Assembly (NCBI GenBank): GCA_902776725.1
Contig: CACYQX010000010.1
Coordinates: 1 to 64,000, forward strand
DNA from: an uncultured Eubacteriales bacterium
GTDB lineage: Bacteria > Bacillota > Clostridia > Peptostreptococcales > Anaerovoracaceae
Length of the DNA stretch: 64,000 nt
Reading direction: 5' to 3'
Of the stretch, positions 34,414 to 45,116 are shown one piece after another. Positions within the stretch are counted from its first letter, which is position 1. Each line of letters opens with the position of its first letter. The position numbers and the translations under genes are program-made. The notes below the pieces were generated by a model. The model worked only from the letters and a program-made list of their open reading frames with translations. It made no database searches and was not told the DNA's origin.

Positions 34414-35736
34414 CTATTTAAAATTCGTAATTATGTATTTATAGAATTCTACCGCCGGTTCCAATGCTTCAACATCGACGTTTTCGTTTATTCCGTGAAT
34501 TGACGAGAGCTGCTCCTCGCTTGCGCGGAATGGGGCGAACCTCAGACAATTATCGCTTAGCGCATCCATAAATCTAAGATCCGTAGCGCCCGTCATGAGA
34601 TACGGAATAGCCTCAACTCCGCCGAACACATCTTTGATTGCCTCTTCCATAAGTTTAAACGCATCCGAATTCCAATCGCTTATTCCGGAATCGGCCCCCT
34701 CGTCCAGGATTTCCATCTCAAGATTGTAGCGCTTTGCAACCTTCTCTATTGCCGCAAGGCTCCCCTCTTTTCCCTGGTGGTGCGAATATCGCATATTTCC
34801 TATAACATATGCTTCTTCGGGAATCACGTTGTTTCCGTTTGATCCCTGGGAGCGCGTAAATGCCAATGTGGTCTTGAGGAGCGCCCCTGCGGTCGGATTC
34901 ATCTTGCTCATCACAGACTTTATAACAGGTGCAAATTGCTCAGGCCTCGCCATGGCCTTGGCTGTAACTCCTTCCATATTAGGAGCCAAGCGCCTAAGCA
35001 TCTCGCAAACGACCGGTGAAAGCTCGACATCAAACACTTCGTGTCTATCCACATAGGACATGAATTTTCCGAGGCGCACCAGCGGCGTGTCCTTTGGCGG
35101 TGCCGAGGCGTGGCCGCCCGATGACTTGGCCGTGAACTTTATATCAACGCATCCCTTCTCGCCGACTCCGACCATGGCAAAGCTGCCCTGTGCTCCGGCA
35201 AAAGGCTCCTTAAGTATCATTCCGCCCTCATCAAGAATCATTTCAAAGCGATATCCGTTTTCATATAAGTATGCGGAGATCTCTTTCGCGCCTTCCGCCG
35301 TTATCTCCTCTGTCGACGATGATTCAAACCATATATCCTTCTCGGGAACAAAGCCTTGAGCCGCAAGCTCGTCTGCCGCCTGAAGCATTGCCCATAGCTC
35401 GCCCTTGTCGTCCAAAGCTCCACGGCCCCATACCTTTCCCTCTGCAATCTCACCGGAAAACGGCGGGTATTTCCAATCACCGCTCGCTTCTACGACGTCC
35501 TGGTGGTTCATCAGCATTAAACCTTGATTCTCCGGCTTCGGGCTGGTCTTTCCCGGCCACCTCATAAGAATGCTTCCGTGAAAATCATTAAACTCGCATA
35601 CCGCAAAAATATTCGGAAACAGTTCTCTCAAAAGTTCCTGGAACTCGCTGAACTTTTCAATATTCAGCTTACCATTCTCGGACACCGTTTCCTTTTGAAT
35701 CATTCTGGATAGGCTTTCCGCATAATTATTGTTCAT
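34414..35736 (-). CDS. M20 family metallopeptidase
   Basis: Protein of 440 residues (ATG giving MNNNYAESLSRM, with GAGGG before it). Di-zinc site motifs of the M20/ArgE/DapE/CPG2 clan are present: LMNHQDVVEA (His and catalytic Asp), GRGALDDKGELWAM (bridging Asp), SSTEEITAEG (catalytic Glu pair), and the late LMTGATDLRFM. The dimerisation domain begins around SSGGHASAPP. It cleaves dipeptides or N-acyl amino acids in the cytoplasm; closest in layout to carboxypeptidase PM20/CPS1-like enzymes. It is likely co-transcribed with the YfcC carrier downstream. Confidence 0.9.
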   Translation of the reverse strand: MNNNYAESLSRMIQKETVSENGKLNIEKFSEFQELLRELFPNIFAVCEFNDFHGSILMRWPGKTSPKPENQGLMLMNHQDVVEASGDWKYPPFSGEIAEGKVWGRGALDDKGELWAMLQAADELAAQGFVPEKDIWFESSSTEEITAEGAKEISAYLYENGYRFEMILDEGGMILKEPFAGAQGSFAMVGVGEKGCVDIKFTAKSSGGHASAPPKDTPLVRLGKFMSYVDRHEVFDVELSPVVCEMLRRLAPNMEGVTAKAMARPEQFAPVIKSVMSKMNPTAGALLKTTLAFTRSQGSNGNNVIPEEAYVIGNMRYSHHQGKEGSLAAIEKVAKRYNLEMEILDEGADSGISDWNSDAFKLMEEAIKDVFGGVEAIPYLMTGATDLRFMDALSDNCLRFAPFRASEEQLSSIHGINENVDVEALEPAVEFYKYIITNFK

Positions 35737-35769
35737 ATTTCCCTCTTTTCTGTTTACTTTAATTGATAC

Positions 35770-35800
35770 ATTATAGCACATAACAAAACCAATAGAACAA
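35770..35800 (-). promoter_or_regulatory. Candidate promoter of the M20 peptidase gene
   Basis: A perfect TATAAT (35770-35775) lies 33 bp before the ATG; the best -35 is TTGTTC (35795-35800) at 19 bp. Only the -10 is strong. Confidence 0.4.
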
Positions 35801-35805
35801 AGCAA

Positions 35806-35831
35806 ACAAAAAGGACGGCTTACGCCGTCCT
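35806..35831 (-). terminator. Terminator of the S10-spc-alpha cluster
   Basis: AGGACGGC, loop GTAA, GCCGTCCT followed by TTTTTG on the minus strand, 10 bp after the rplQ stop codon. Confidence 0.95.
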
Positions 35832-35841
35832 AAATGCTGAA

Positions 35842-36195
35842 CTATACGAGTTCCAAGAATACTACTTCTGCGGAATCTCCTCTTCTGGGTCCAAGCTTGA
35901 GGATTCTGGTGTATCCACCGTTTCTGTCCTTATATCTTGGAGCAACTTCGTCAAACAGCTTTGCGACTACGTCCTCATCAAAGATGTATTCCATAGCCAG
36001 ACGTCTGTTCTTTACGTTTGTCTCTTCAGTAGTATTCTTTGCAAGAGTGATTAGCTTCTCAGCTTCGCGTCTTGCTTCCTTTGCTCTCGTGTCCGTAGTT
36101 TGAATTCTTCCTTCCCTGAGCAGGTCTGTAACCAGATTTCTCAGCATGGACTTGCGATGAGCAGAAGGTCTACCAAGTTTTCTATATCCCGGCAT
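35842..36195 (-). CDS. rplQ: Ribosomal protein bL17
   Basis: 117 residues. Starts [34 protein letters not shown], the unmistakable bL17 N-terminus, and ends [25 protein letters not shown]. It sits at the exit-tunnel side of the 50S subunit. Last gene of the alpha part of the cluster, 15 bp after rpoA, and followed directly by the terminator. Confidence 0.98.
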   Translation of the reverse strand: MPGYRKLGRPSAHRKSMLRNLVTDLLREGRIQTTDTRAKEARREAEKLITLAKNTTEETNVKNRRLAMEYIFDEDVVAKLFDEVAPRYKDRNGGYTRILKLGPRRGDSAEVVFLELV

Positions 36196-36210
36196 TTTGC
36201 TTCCTCCTTA

Positions 36211-37155
36211 TTATTCATCGCTAGGTCTAAGGCTAAGACCCAGCTCAGCAAGTTTCTTCTTGACTTCGTCCAGAGACTTCTTTCCGAGGTTTCTGACCTT
36301 CATCATATCTTCTTCTGTCTTCTCTGTGAGTTCCTCAACCGTGTTGATGGACGCTCTCTTGAGACAGTTGTAGGAACGCACTGAAAGCTCGAGTTCGTCG
36401 ATTGTCTTATCGAGTGCCTTTTCCTTCTGATCTTCCTCTCTCTCAACCAGGATGGACATTCCGCTTGCTGCTTCGTCCAAGCTGATGAACTGATTGAGGT
36501 GCTCCTGCATGATCTTGGCGCCGATTGAAACGCCCTCTTCAGGAGAAACAGATCCGTCTGTCCAGATTTCCAATGTGAGCTTATCAAAGTCCGTAACCTG
36601 GCCTACACGGGTATCCTCTACGAGGTAGTTAACCCTGCGAACAGGTGTGAAAATTGAATCCACCGGAATTACTGAAATCGGCGTGCTGTCGGTCTTGTTC
36701 TGCTCTGCGGGAACATAACCTCTGCCTTTTCCGATATTGATTTCCATAACCAGCGTCGCATTCTCTTCGAGTGTTGCGATGTGCTGATCGAGGTTATAAA
36801 TCGTAAGATCGGAATCACCGATTATATCGGCCGCGGTAACCTCCTTTGGTCCCACAGCATTTATGATAACGCGCTTTGTGTCTTCGCCGTCAAGTCTGAT
36901 AGCGAGCTTCTTCAAGTTCAGGATAATCTCTGTAACGTCTTCTTTGACGCCCGGGATTGTGCTGAACTCATGAAGAATACCATCAATCTTTACGGAAGTA
37001 ACCGCAGCACCCGGAAGGGAGCTCAGGAGAATTCTTCTCAGGCAATTGCCAAGAGTAAGACCATATCCTCTCTGAAGCGGCTCTACAACAAATTTTCCAT
37101 AAGTACCGTCATCACTGATTGTCTTGCTAATTGTCGGCTTTTCGAATTCTATCAT
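36211..37155 (-). CDS. rpoA: RNA polymerase alpha subunit
   Basis: 314 residues. The N-terminal dimerisation domain has [45 protein letters not shown]; a linker is followed by the C-terminal domain ([53 protein letters not shown]) that contacts UP elements and activators. It is the assembly platform of RNA polymerase. Position between rpsD and rplQ is canonical. Confidence 0.98.
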   Translation of the reverse strand: MIEFEKPTISKTISDDGTYGKFVVEPLQRGYGLTLGNCLRRILLSSLPGAAVTSVKIDGILHEFSTIPGVKEDVTEIILNLKKLAIRLDGEDTKRVIINAVGPKEVTAADIIGDSDLTIYNLDQHIATLEENATLVMEINIGKGRGYVPAEQNKTDSTPISVIPVDSIFTPVRRVNYLVEDTRVGQVTDFDKLTLEIWTDGSVSPEEGVSIGAKIMQEHLNQFISLDEAASGMSILVEREEDQKEKALDKTIDELELSVRSYNCLKRASINTVEELTEKTEEDMMKVRNLGKKSLDEVKKKLAELGLSLRPSDE

Positions 37156-37200
37156 TAAAGTCCTCCTTCCCTAATAACAGCATTATCGTTTTAAACGCTA

Positions 37201-37788
37201 TTACTTGGAGTACAACTCGACTATCAGACGCTCTTCGATCGGAGTATCAATCTGATCTCTTGCTGGATCCGCAAGTACTTTTCCTTCAAGCTTTTCTCTG
37301 TCAACAGAGAGCCATCCGGGAACGCCTACCTGCATCTCTTTGATTTCCTTGAACTTCGGAGAGCTCTGGCTCTTTGCCTTAACTGCGATCACGTCGCCCG
37401 GCTTAACCTGATAGGAAGGAATGTTTACCTTCTTACCGTTAACCGTATAGTGACTGTGCACTACCAGCTGTCTGGCTTCGCGACGAGTCATAGCAAGACC
37501 CATTCTATATACGACGTTGTCCAGTCTTTCTTCGAGCATTACGAGAAGGTTTTCACCTGTGATACCCTTCTTCTTTGCAGCCTTTTCAAAAGTATTTCTG
37601 AACTGCTTTTCCTGAACTCCGTAGATGAACTTTGCCCTCTGCTTTTCTCTGAGCTGAAGACCATAGTCGCTCATCTTTCTGAAGCTCTGTTTTGGCTTAC
37701 GTCTTGATTCTTTGTAAATTCCCATATGGCTGGGATCTAACTGAAGTGATCTACATCTCTTAAGGATTGGATCTTTATTAACTGCCAT
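37201..37788 (-). CDS. rpsD: Ribosomal protein uS4
   Basis: 195 residues. The S4 RNA-binding domain lies at [49 protein letters not shown]. The N-terminus has a single Cys, so it is the zinc-free form. The [20 protein letters not shown] segment differs from the usual GPR-type N-terminus but is found in some Clostridia. It initiates 30S assembly and in many bacteria represses the alpha operon. Confidence 0.97.
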   Translation of the reverse strand: MAVNKDPILKRCRSLQLDPSHMGIYKESRRKPKQSFRKMSDYGLQLREKQRAKFIYGVQEKQFRNTFEKAAKKKGITGENLLVMLEERLDNVVYRMGLAMTRREARQLVVHSHYTVNGKKVNIPSYQVKPGDVIAVKAKSQSSPKFKEIKEMQVGVPGWLSVDREKLEGKVLADPARDQIDTPIEERLIVELYSK

Positions 37789-37807
37789 GTTCTATATTCC
37801 TCCCTTC

Positions 37808-38209
37808 TTAAACTCTTCTTCTCTTCGGCGGTCTGCAGCCGTTGTGAGGAATAGGAGTGATATCTTTGATCATCGTGATTTCAAGACCTGCTGCCTGAAG
37901 AGCACGGATTGCGGCTTCGCGGCCTGCTCCCGGACCCTTTACATAAACTTCTACAGTCTTGAGACCATGTTCCATAGCAGCCTTTGTTGCTACCTCTGCG
38001 GCACTCTGTGCAGCAAACGGTGTGGATTTACGAGATCCTCTGAATCCCAGTGAGCCTGCACTGGACCAGGAAAGGGCATTGCCATCCATATCGGTGAGAG
38101 TCACCAATGTATTGTTGAAGGTGGACTGGATATGCGCCTGGCCTTTTTCTATATTCTTACGGTCTTTTCTTTTTCTTCTTACGTTAGTCTTCTTAACTTG
38201 TTTAGCCAT
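37808..38209 (-). CDS. rpsK: Ribosomal protein uS11
   Basis: 133 residues. Basic N-terminus ([18 protein letters not shown]), then [48 protein letters not shown] and the C-terminal [16 protein letters not shown] that lies by the mRNA exit in the 30S platform. It is 19 bp from rpsD and 17 bp from rpsM. Confidence 0.98.
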   Translation of the reverse strand: MAKQVKKTNVRRKRKDRKNIEKGQAHIQSTFNNTLVTLTDMDGNALSWSSAGSLGFRGSRKSTPFAAQSAAEVATKAAMEHGLKTVEVYVKGPGAGREAAIRALQAAGLEITMIKDITPIPHNGCRPPKRRRV

Positions 38210-38226
38210 TTTATCCTACCTCCTTC

Positions 38227-38595
38227 CTACTTTTTCTTTCTGCCCACTGTACGCTTGGGGCCTTTTCTTGTACGGGCATTTGTCTTAGTTCTCTGTCCGC
38301 GAACAGGGAGTCCTCTTCTATGCCTGATACCTCTGAAGCTACCGATTTCCATGAGTCTCTTGATGTTAAGGTTAACTTCTCTTCTGAGGTCACCTTCTAC
38401 CGAGTACTCGGTATCGATAATCTTTCTGATGCGACCAGCCTCTTCTTCCGTGAGATCCTTAACTCTTGTGTCAGGATTAACTCCGGCTTTCTCGAGGATG
38501 ATAGCTGCTGTTGGTCTTCCTATTCCGTAGATATAGGTAAGACCGATTTCAACTCTTTTTTCTCTTGGTAAGTCTACACCGGCTATTCTAGCCAT
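38227..38595 (-). CDS. rpsM: Ribosomal protein uS13
   Basis: 122 residues. [29 protein letters not shown] at the start and [25 protein letters not shown] near the end are diagnostic. It forms the 30S head bridge to the 50S and touches P-site tRNA. A 123-bp gap with a hairpin separates it from rpmJ upstream. Confidence 0.98.
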   Translation of the reverse strand: MARIAGVDLPREKRVEIGLTYIYGIGRPTAAIILEKAGVNPDTRVKDLTEEEAGRIRKIIDTEYSVEGDLRREVNLNIKRLMEIGSFRGIRHRRGLPVRGQRTKTNARTRKGPKRTVGRKKK

Positions 38596-38671
38596 ACTTT
38601 CCTCCTTCTCCTATCTTCCGTCACCTTCCGGGGGTGATATAGACAGGAACTTCTAAAAAAACAAATTCAAA

Positions 38672-38698
38672 GATCCGTGGACCCGGTTCTCACAGATC
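38672..38698 (-). promoter_or_regulatory. Hairpin with T-rich tail between rpmJ and rpsM
   Basis: GATCTGTG/CACGGATC (one G.T pair) with loop AGAACCGGGTC, followed on the minus strand by TTTGAATTTGTTTTTTTAG. It resembles a weak terminator or attenuator at the point where the spc part passes into the alpha part. Part of its sequence (CTGTGAGAACC) also occurs in rpmJ. Confidence 0.5.
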
Positions 38699-38718
38699 CG
38701 GATTGTTTGACAATTCTA

Positions 38719-38859
<141 letters not shown>

Positions 38860-39078
38860 TCACTTGTCACGCCATACTATACGGCCTCTTGTCAAATCGT
38901 AAGGTGAAAGCTCAACCTTAACCGTATCTCCCGGAAGAATCCTGATGTAGTTCATCCTGATCTTGCCGGATATGTGGGCCAATACTTCGAATCCGTTTTC
39001 AAGCCTTACCTTGAACATTGCGTTCGGCTGAGCGTCGACTACGGTTCCGATGGCTTCTATGGTGTCTTTTTTCGCCAT
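38860..39078 (-). CDS. infA: Translation initiation factor IF-1
   Basis: 72 residues, the standard length, a single OB fold: [63 protein letters not shown]. It blocks the A site during initiation. Canonical position between map and rpmJ. Confidence 0.98.
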   Translation of the reverse strand: MAKKDTIEAIGTVVDAQPNAMFKVRLENGFEVLAHISGKIRMNYIRILPGDTVKVELSPYDLTRGRIVWRDK

Positions 39079-39089
39079 ACATTCACCTC

Positions 39090-39842
39090 TTATTCAACCA
39101 GCGTCAGTATTTCAGGACCATCTTCCGTGATTGCCACGGTGTTTTCGTAGTGAGCGGAATACTTTCCGTCTACCGTCACTGCGGTCCAATTATTGAGCAG
39201 CGTATCTGTTTCGTACGCTCCTACGGCTATCATCGGTTCTATCGCGAGCACCATGCCCTGAACGAGCCTGGGCCCTCTCCCCGCCTTACCGTAGTTTGGA
39301 ATCTCCGGAGATTCGTGCAAATCCCTTCCGACTCCGTGTCCGACAAAGTCCCTTATCACCGAGAAGCCTTCGCCTTCCGCCTTCTCCTGAATCGCGTGTG
39401 AGATATCGGATAATCTGCATCCCACCTTGGCAAAGTCCATACCCGAGAAGAAACTCTCTCTCGTAACCCTTATGAGTTTCTCGGCTTCTTCACTTATCTT
39501 TCCTACCGGGTAAGTTCTCGCGGCGTCGCTCGTGAACCCTTCGTAGATGGCTCCGACGTCGACGCTCACGATATCTCCCTCTTCGAGGATCCTTTCCTTA
39601 TCCGGTATTCCGTGAACGACTTCTTCGTTAACGGATACGCATACGTTTCCGGGAAAACCACCGTATCCTTTGAATGTCGGTACCATTCCGTGCTTTGCTA
39701 TATACTCCGCGCAGAATGTATCAACATCCAATGTAGATATTCCCGGCTTGATAAAATCATTTAGGTCGTTTAGAAGTTCGCCTGTCATGCGACAAGGAAC
39801 GCGCATGATATCGATTTCTTCTTTGGATTTGATAACTATCAT
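39090..39842 (-). CDS. map: Methionine aminopeptidase, type I
   Basis: 250 residues from the ATG giving [14 protein letters not shown]; the adk stop codon is 2 bp before it. The five metal ligands are in [18 protein letters not shown] (two Asp), [18 protein letters not shown] (His), [10 protein letters not shown] (Glu) and [15 protein letters not shown] (Glu). It removes the N-terminal Met from nascent proteins. Confidence 0.96.
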   Translation of the reverse strand: MIVIKSKEEIDIMRVPCRMTGELLNDLNDFIKPGISTLDVDTFCAEYIAKHGMVPTFKGYGGFPGNVCVSVNEEVVHGIPDKERILEEGDIVSVDVGAIYEGFTSDAARTYPVGKISEEAEKLIRVTRESFFSGMDFAKVGCRLSDISHAIQEKAEGEGFSVIRDFVGHGVGRDLHESPEIPNYGKAGRGPRLVQGMVLAIEPMIAVGAYETDTLLNNWTAVTVDGKYSAHYENTVAITEDGPEILTLVE

Positions 39843-39843
39843 T

Positions 39844-40491
39844 TTAGTCACCCAGGACATCCAATATACTCTGGAATACTTCCTCAGGAGTTCCCGCGCC
39901 GTCTATCGGAGCGAGGAGTCCCTTTTCCTCGTAATATGTAACGAGCGGTGAAGTCTGTTCCTCGTATACCTTAAGTCTGTTTACTGCGGTCTCTTCTGTG
40001 TCGTCTGCTCTCTGAATGAGCTCATGTCCACAGTTATCGCAGATTCCTTCTTCCTTTGGCGGGATGGTGATTACGTGGAAGGTTGCTCCGCAGTTCTTGC
40101 AGACCCTTCTTCCCGTGAGCCTCTTGATGAGGAGCTCGTCATCCACAACCAACTGAACCACTTTGTCGAGAGACTGACCGTGTTCCCTTAGGAATTCATC
40201 AAGCTTCTCCGCCTGATAAACCGTTCTCGGGAAACCGTCTAAAAGGAAGCCGTTTTTGCAGTCATCCTCCAAGAGTCTCGTTGTCGCAATCTCGCATGTG
40301 AGATCGTCAGGCACAAGCTCGCCCCTTGTCATATATTCCTGGGCGCGAAGTCCGAGCTCGGTCTTTCTCTTCAGATTGTCCCTGAAGATATCTCCCGTAG
40401 AAATATGAGGGATGTTATACTCTTTGACTATCTTTGCAGCCACGGTACCTTTTCCGGCACCCGGCGCTCCAAGCAGAATCGTTCTTAACAT
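39844..40491 (-). CDS. adk: Adenylate kinase, zinc-lid type
   Basis: 215 residues. P-loop LLGAPGAGKGTVAAKI, the AMP site STGDIFRDNLKRKTELG, FLLDGFPRT, and a LID with four cysteines (CKNCGATFHVITIPPKEEGICDNCG) that bind zinc, as in Gram-positive enzymes. It interconverts ATP + AMP and 2 ADP. It sits between secY and map as usual. Confidence 0.97.
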   Translation of the reverse strand: MLRTILLGAPGAGKGTVAAKIVKEYNIPHISTGDIFRDNLKRKTELGLRAQEYMTRGELVPDDLTCEIATTRLLEDDCKNGFLLDGFPRTVYQAEKLDEFLREHGQSLDKVVQLVVDDELLIKRLTGRRVCKNCGATFHVITIPPKEEGICDNCGHELIQRADDTEETAVNRLKVYEEQTSPLVTYYEEKGLLAPIDGAGTPEEVFQSILDVLGD

Positions 40492-40511
40492 CTTACGCCT
40501 CTTTTCCGGTC

Positions 40512-41795
40512 CTACTTAAGGAATCCTTTGTAATTTCTCATTACCATCTGGTTCTCGAGAGCCCTCATTGTTTCAATTGCTACACCGACTACGATGATGA
40601 GCGATGTACCACCGAATCTTATATTCATTCCGGTGTACTGGCTTATGAGTGTCGGGAGAGTAGCAATCGCAGCGAGGAATATCGCACCTACGAGCGCCAA
40701 TCTGTTCATGGTCTTCTGAAGATATCCAACCGTCGCACGTCCCGGATTGATTCCCGGAATAACGCCACCGTTTGACTTCAGATTCTGAGCCACTTCGATC
40801 GGATTAAATGTTGCCGTGGTGTAGAAGAAGTTGAATGCAATGATGAGCAAAATGTTCAGGATTACATATACCCATACACCCGGGTTCCCATTCGGCGAGA
40901 GCCACTTGCTTACAAAAGCAGTGAATCCCGAATCCGCTTTAAGGAAGTATGTAATTGTAAGCGGGAACTGCAGTATCGAAAGAGCAAAGATTACAGGAAT
41001 AACACCTGCCTGGTTGACCTTTAGCGGAATGTGTGTGGACTGTCCACCGTACATCTTGCGGCCAACAACTCTCTTTGCATATCTCACAGGAATCTTTCTT
41101 GTTCCCTGGTTAATCAGGATAACGCCGAGGATTACTATGATTGCAAATACTGCGAAGAGTATCAAAGCGAGAAGGCTGATGCCTCCGTCTCTATACTGAT
41201 CCCAAATGCTTCTTATATCGGTCGGAATTCTGGAAATGATTCCGGCAAAGATTAGAAGCGAGATACCGTTTCCTATACCGTTATCGTTAATCTGTTCTCC
41301 GAGCCACATCAGGAACGCAGTACCTGCGGTGAGCACCATGATTATTACAATGAAGTTAAATGGGCTCTGATCGGCTACTGCACTTCTGAATAGACCAACG
41401 GTAAGACCGGTAGCTTGAATAAGTGCAAGCACTATGGTCAGATAACGCGTAATCTGCGCCATCTTCTTGCGGCCTTCAGCACCTTCCTGGGCGAGTCTCT
41501 GGAAATACGGGAATGCCATTGCTAATAGCTGTATTATGATGGACGCCGTGATGTAAGGTGTGATGGAAAGCGCAAAGATCGTGTAATTGCTGAATGATCC
41601 ACCGGAGAAGAGATCGAACAGATTGAAAAGTCCGTTGTCTCCGGCAAATACTGCAGAGAGCGCCTCTCTGTTCATTCCGGGAACCGGTATGCAAGAACCG
41701 ATTCTGAATACGACCAGCATCAGTATTGTGAATATGATCTTTTTGCGCATCTCCGGAACTTTGAAAGCCTGGGATACCGTTTTGAGCATATCCAT
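40512..41795 (-). CDS. secY: Protein translocase channel SecY
   Basis: 427 residues with ten transmembrane helices. It begins MDMLKTVSQAFKVPEMRKKIIFTILMLVVFRIGSCIPVPG, has the plug region after it, the ITPYITASIIIQLLAM helix 2, the cytoplasmic loop with PVRYAKRVVGRKMYGGQSTHIPLKVNQAGVIPVIFA and the C-terminal MRNYKGFLK. It forms the SecYEG export pore. Its start lies 1 bp after the rplO stop codon. Confidence 0.98.
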   Translation of the reverse strand: MDMLKTVSQAFKVPEMRKKIIFTILMLVVFRIGSCIPVPGMNREALSAVFAGDNGLFNLFDLFSGGSFSNYTIFALSITPYITASIIIQLLAMAFPYFQRLAQEGAEGRKKMAQITRYLTIVLALIQATGLTVGLFRSAVADQSPFNFIVIIMVLTAGTAFLMWLGEQINDNGIGNGISLLIFAGIISRIPTDIRSIWDQYRDGGISLLALILFAVFAIIVILGVILINQGTRKIPVRYAKRVVGRKMYGGQSTHIPLKVNQAGVIPVIFALSILQFPLTITYFLKADSGFTAFVSKWLSPNGNPGVWVYVILNILLIIAFNFFYTTATFNPIEVAQNLKSNGGVIPGINPGRATVGYLQKTMNRLALVGAIFLAAIATLPTLISQYTGMNIRFGGTSLIIVVGVAIETMRALENQMVMRNYKGFLK

Positions 41796-41796
41796 A

Positions 41797-42237
41797 TTAG
41801 ATCACCTCTGCCTTTCCTCCGGCAGCACTTATTTTCTCTTCGGCTACTTTGGTAAACTTATGAGCCTTTACTGTAAGTGCCTTCTCCAGATTTCCGTTAC
41901 CAAGAATCTTGATTCCGTCCACAACCTTCTTAGCAAGTCCAACTTCCTTGAGAAGTTCTGGAGTTACTTCGGTTCCGGCTTCAAATCTGTTAAGATCGCT
42001 TACGTTCAAAGTTGTGTAAACCGTAGCCCACTTATTATTGAATCCTCTCTTCGGCAGACGTCTATAGAGTGGCATCTGACCACCTTCGAATCCGAGTCTT
42101 ACTCCGCCGCCGGAACGGGAATTCTGTCCGTTCATACCGCGACCACCGGTTTTACCCTGGCCTGTAGCGGTACCTCTACCCCTGCGCTTACGATTCTTTG
42201 TTGAACCGGCAGGTGCCTTTAGTTCATGCAGTTTCAT
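41797..42237 (-). CDS. rplO: Ribosomal protein uL15
   Basis: 146 residues from the ATG giving [43 protein letters not shown]; this Gly/Arg-rich extension and [18 protein letters not shown] are diagnostic. A start ten codons further upstream is unlikely because it would leave the family N-terminus. Late-assembly 50S protein. Adjacent to secY. Confidence 0.97.
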   Translation of the reverse strand: MKLHELKAPAGSTKNRKRRGRGTATGQGKTGGRGMNGQNSRSGGGVRLGFEGGQMPLYRRLPKRGFNNKWATVYTTLNVSDLNRFEAGTEVTPELLKEVGLAKKVVDGIKILGNGNLEKALTVKAHKFTKVAEEKISAAGGKAEVI

Positions 42238-42253
42238 ATTCGCACCTCCTATC

Positions 42254-42436
42254 CTACAGTTCTTCAACAGTAACGAGATGCGTTACCTTTGCCACAGCAC
42301 CGCGAGTAGCAGGTGTGTCGGCAAGTTCAACTGAATGATGCATTTTCTTGAGTCCAAGAGCTTTGATAACCGCCCTCTGCTTGGGGTTTGAACCTATTAC
42401 GCTCTTGGTCAAAGTTATCTTTAACATTTTTGCCAT
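42254..42436 (-). CDS. rpmD: Ribosomal protein uL30
   Basis: 60 residues, the bacterial norm: [40 protein letters not shown] with a ferredoxin-like fold. Between rpsE and rplO as in other Bacillota. Confidence 0.97.
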   Translation of the reverse strand: MAKMLKITLTKSVIGSNPKQRAVIKALGLKKMHHSVELADTPATRGAVAKVTHLVTVEEL

Positions 42437-42448
42437 TTCACGTGCCTC

Positions 42449-42952
42449 CTAACCCAAGATTTCTTCGGGGCTCTTGCCTCTAAGCTTAGCAACCTTCTCT
42501 ACGGTCATGAGATTCTTAAGTCCTTCCATGGTAGCCATAGCCATATTTCCCGTGTTGCTGGATCCAAGAGACTTAGCTCTTACGTCCTGAACGCCGGAAG
42601 CTTCAAGCACTGCTCTCACGGATGATCCTGCGATAACTCCTGTACCTGGAGCTGCAGGCATGATCAGAACTCTTCCTGCTCCATAAAGTCCGGTTACTCT
42701 ATGCGGTACTGTTGTACCAACTGTCGGAACCTCGATGAGATTCTTCTTTGCGTCTTCGGTCGCTTTTCTTACAGCCTCAGGAATTTCCTGCGCTTTTCCA
42801 AGACCGACTCCAACGTGTCCGGCGTGGTCACCCACAACTACGGTTACGCTGAATCTCATATTCCTGCCGCCCTTAACAGTTTTTGCAACACGTCTAATGC
42901 TGACGATGTTTTCTGTAAGTTCCAGCTTGGATGTATCCATTGTATTACGCAT
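42449..42952 (-). CDS. rpsE: Ribosomal protein uS5
   Basis: 167 residues from the ATG with GGAGGG five bases upstream ([12 protein letters not shown]). [51 protein letters not shown] is the dsRNA-binding fold, and [28 protein letters not shown] the C-terminal domain. It controls decoding fidelity in the 30S body. Confidence 0.97.
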   Translation of the reverse strand: MRNTMDTSKLELTENIVSIRRVAKTVKGGRNMRFSVTVVVGDHAGHVGVGLGKAQEIPEAVRKATEDAKKNLIEVPTVGTTVPHRVTGLYGAGRVLIMPAAPGTGVIAGSSVRAVLEASGVQDVRAKSLGSSNTGNMAMATMEGLKNLMTVEKVAKLRGKSPEEILG

Positions 42953-42965
42953 TCTTTCCCTCCTG

Positions 42966-43325
42966 TTAGAATTTAAGTCCGCCCTCACGAGCGCCCTCAG
43001 CAAGTTCCTTCACACGGCCGTGATACAGGAAGCCTGCTCTATCAAAGGCCACTTCTTCGATTCCCTTGGCAAGTGCCTTCTTGGCAATCGCCTCGCCTAC
43101 CTTCTTGGCGGCCTCTTTGTTCCCACCATTCTCGATTCCGAGATCCTTATCGATTGAAGATGCAGCACAGAGTGTTGTCATATTCACATCATCGATAATC
43201 TGGCAGGATATGTTTTTGTTTGACCTGAAAACGCATAGTCTTGGTTTCTCAGGAGTTCCGGTTAAATTTGTTCTGACACGCTTATGTCTTTTTATGCGTC
43301 TGTCATTTCTGCTCATATTAGCCAT
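42966..43325 (-). CDS. rplR: Ribosomal protein uL18
   Basis: 119 residues. [37 protein letters not shown] at the N-terminus and [27 protein letters not shown] at the end are the family signatures. It binds 5S rRNA in the central protuberance. Confidence 0.97.
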   Translation of the reverse strand: MANMSRNDRRIKRHKRVRTNLTGTPEKPRLCVFRSNKNISCQIIDDVNMTTLCAASSIDKDLGIENGGNKEAAKKVGEAIAKKALAKGIEEVAFDRAGFLYHGRVKELAEGAREGGLKF

Positions 43326-43346
43326 TTCACTTCACTCCTTTCCTAA

Positions 43347-43892
43347 TTATGCGCCGGCGCCGGTCTTACCTTCTTTACGACGGATCTGTTCGCCTTCATA
43401 TCTGATACCCTTACCCTTATATGGTTCAGGCTCTCTCCATGCGCGAATGTTAGCCGCGTAATTTCCGACCAGGCTCTTGTCGATGCCCTTGACCAAAATG
43501 GTTGTGGCATCCGGAGTTTCGGTGGTTATGCCTTCCGGATCTACCATCTCAACAGGATGTGAATATCCGAGCTGCATTACGAGCGTGTTACCCTTCTTCT
43601 CGGCTCTGTAGCCTACGCCCTCGAGCAGAAGCTTTCTCTCAAATCCCTGAGAAACTCCTTCTACCATGTTGGCGATAAGGGTTCTCGCAAGACCGTGCTG
43701 CGATCTTACGGTTCTTTCATCGGAATCTCTGGTTACTTCCAGACCGTCTTCCTTCATTTCAACTTTTACAAGTTTGCTTACCTGTCCCTGGAGCTCGCCC
43801 TTGGGACCCTTTACTGTAACCAAGTTGTTATCGTCGACTTTTACTTCTACGCCGGCAGGTATGGCTACAGGTTTCTTTCCTATTCTGGACAT
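43347..43892 (-). CDS. rplF: Ribosomal protein uL6
   Basis: 181 residues from [34 protein letters not shown]. The C-terminal motif [33 protein letters not shown] is diagnostic. It lies near the sarcin-ricin loop of 23S rRNA. GGAGGTAG precedes the ATG. Confidence 0.98.
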   Translation of the reverse strand: MSRIGKKPVAIPAGVEVKVDDNNLVTVKGPKGELQGQVSKLVKVEMKEDGLEVTRDSDERTVRSQHGLARTLIANMVEGVSQGFERKLLLEGVGYRAEKKGNTLVMQLGYSHPVEMVDPEGITTETPDATTILVKGIDKSLVGNYAANIRAWREPEPYKGKGIRYEGEQIRRKEGKTGAGA

Positions 43893-43903
43893 CCTTCTAC
43901 CTC

Positions 43904-44302
43904 CTACCAAACATAGCAGATTACTTCGCCGCCGACTCCGAGCTTACGAGCTTCTTTGTCGCTTACAACACCCTTGGATGTGGAGATGATTGCGATACCA
44001 AGTCCACCAAGTACCTTTGGGATGTCGTTGGCCTTGGCATAAACCTTGAGGCCCGGCTTACTAATCTTCTTGATTCCGTTGATAACTTTTTCTTTGTTAG
44101 CGCCATACTTCATTTCAACTTTGATCATGCCCTGCTTATTGTCTTCAACTACCTCAAAGTTCTTAATGAAGCCTTCGTTCAGAAGGATCTCCGCAATAGA
44201 CTTCTTCATCTTTGATGCGGGAATCTCTACTGTATCGTGACCTACGATATTGGCGTTTCTGATTCTTGTTAGCATATCCGCAATGGGATCTGTCATAGTC
44301 AT
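43904..44302 (-). CDS. rpsH: Ribosomal protein uS8
   Basis: 132 residues from the ATG giving [18 protein letters not shown] (AAGGGAG nine bases before). The C-terminal [27 protein letters not shown] is the rRNA-binding motif. It is a primary 30S binder and in many bacteria a translational repressor of the spc operon. Confidence 0.97.
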   Translation of the reverse strand: MTMTDPIADMLTRIRNANIVGHDTVEIPASKMKKSIAEILLNEGFIKNFEVVEDNKQGMIKVEMKYGANKEKVINGIKKISKPGLKVYAKANDIPKVLGGLGIAIISTSKGVVSDKEARKLGVGGEVICYVW

Positions 44303-44361
44303 ATCGTTTTTCTCCCTTCTCGCGCAGTTCGGCCGAGGCCGCTTACGCAAAAATCATTATC

Positions 44362-44547
44362 TTACCAGCTTGCCTTTTTAACTCCAGGAATCTCGCCCTT
44401 ATAAGCAAGTTCTCTGAAGCAAATACGGCAGACACCATACTTCTTGAGTACGGCATGAGGTCTTCCGCAGATTCTGCACCTTGTATATGCTCTTGTTGAG
44501 TACTTTGGTGTCTTCTGCTGTTTTACCTTAAGTGATGTCTTTGCCAT
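44362..44547 (-). CDS. rpsZ: Ribosomal protein uS14, zinc type
   Basis: 61 residues: [23 protein letters not shown] then CxxC (RCRICGRPH) and [22 protein letters not shown]. The C-x2-C...C-x2-C zinc form typical of Bacillota spc operons. No zinc-free paralogue is in the window. Confidence 0.98.
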   Translation of the reverse strand: MAKTSLKVKQQKTPKYSTRAYTRCRICGRPHAVLKKYGVCRICFRELAYKGEIPGVKKASW

Positions 44548-44556
44548 GATATCCTC

Positions 44557-45099
44557 CTACTTCTCAAACGGCATTCCGAGGAGTTCAAGCAGAGCCTGAG
44601 CTTCTTCGTCCGTCTTTGCTGTTGTGGTGAATACGATGTTCATTCCCTTGATCGATTCTACATCGTCGTAGTTGATTTCCGGGAAGATGAGCTGTTCCTT
44701 GATACCCATGGAATAGTTTCCACGACCGTCAAAGGAATTCTTGCTGACACCCTTAAAGTCTCTAACTCTCGGAAGAGAGATGTTGAAGAACTTATCGATG
44801 AATTCGTACATATTGTCGCCACGAAGTGTGACCTTGCAGCCTACAGGCATTCCCTGTCTAACCTTGAAGTTAGCGATGGACTTCTTTGCCTTTGTGATAA
44901 CCGGTCTCTGACCGCTTATGATTGACAATTCCTGAACTGCAGACTCCATAATCTTGGAGTTATCCTTGGCTTCGCCAAGTCCCATGTTGATTGTTACCTT
45001 TACAAGCTTTGGAACTTCATTTACGTTTTCGTATTTGAATTTTTCCTTGAGTGCAGGGAACACATCTTTCTTATAGGTTTCTCTAAGTCTTGCTGCCAA
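44557..45099 (-). CDS. rplE: Ribosomal protein uL5
   Basis: 180 residues. [41 protein letters not shown], the [32 protein letters not shown] segment and [27 protein letters not shown] are diagnostic. It binds 5S rRNA and contacts P-site tRNA. Confidence 0.98.
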   Translation of the reverse strand: MAARLRETYKKDVFPALKEKFKYENVNEVPKLVKVTINMGLGEAKDNSKIMESAVQELSIISGQRPVITKAKKSIANFKVRQGMPVGCKVTLRGDNMYEFIDKFFNISLPRVRDFKGVSKNSFDGRGNYSMGIKEQLIFPEINYDDVESIKGMNIVFTTTAKTDEEAQALLELLGMPFEK

Positions 45100-45116
45100 A
45101 ATTCTCTCCTCCTTTC

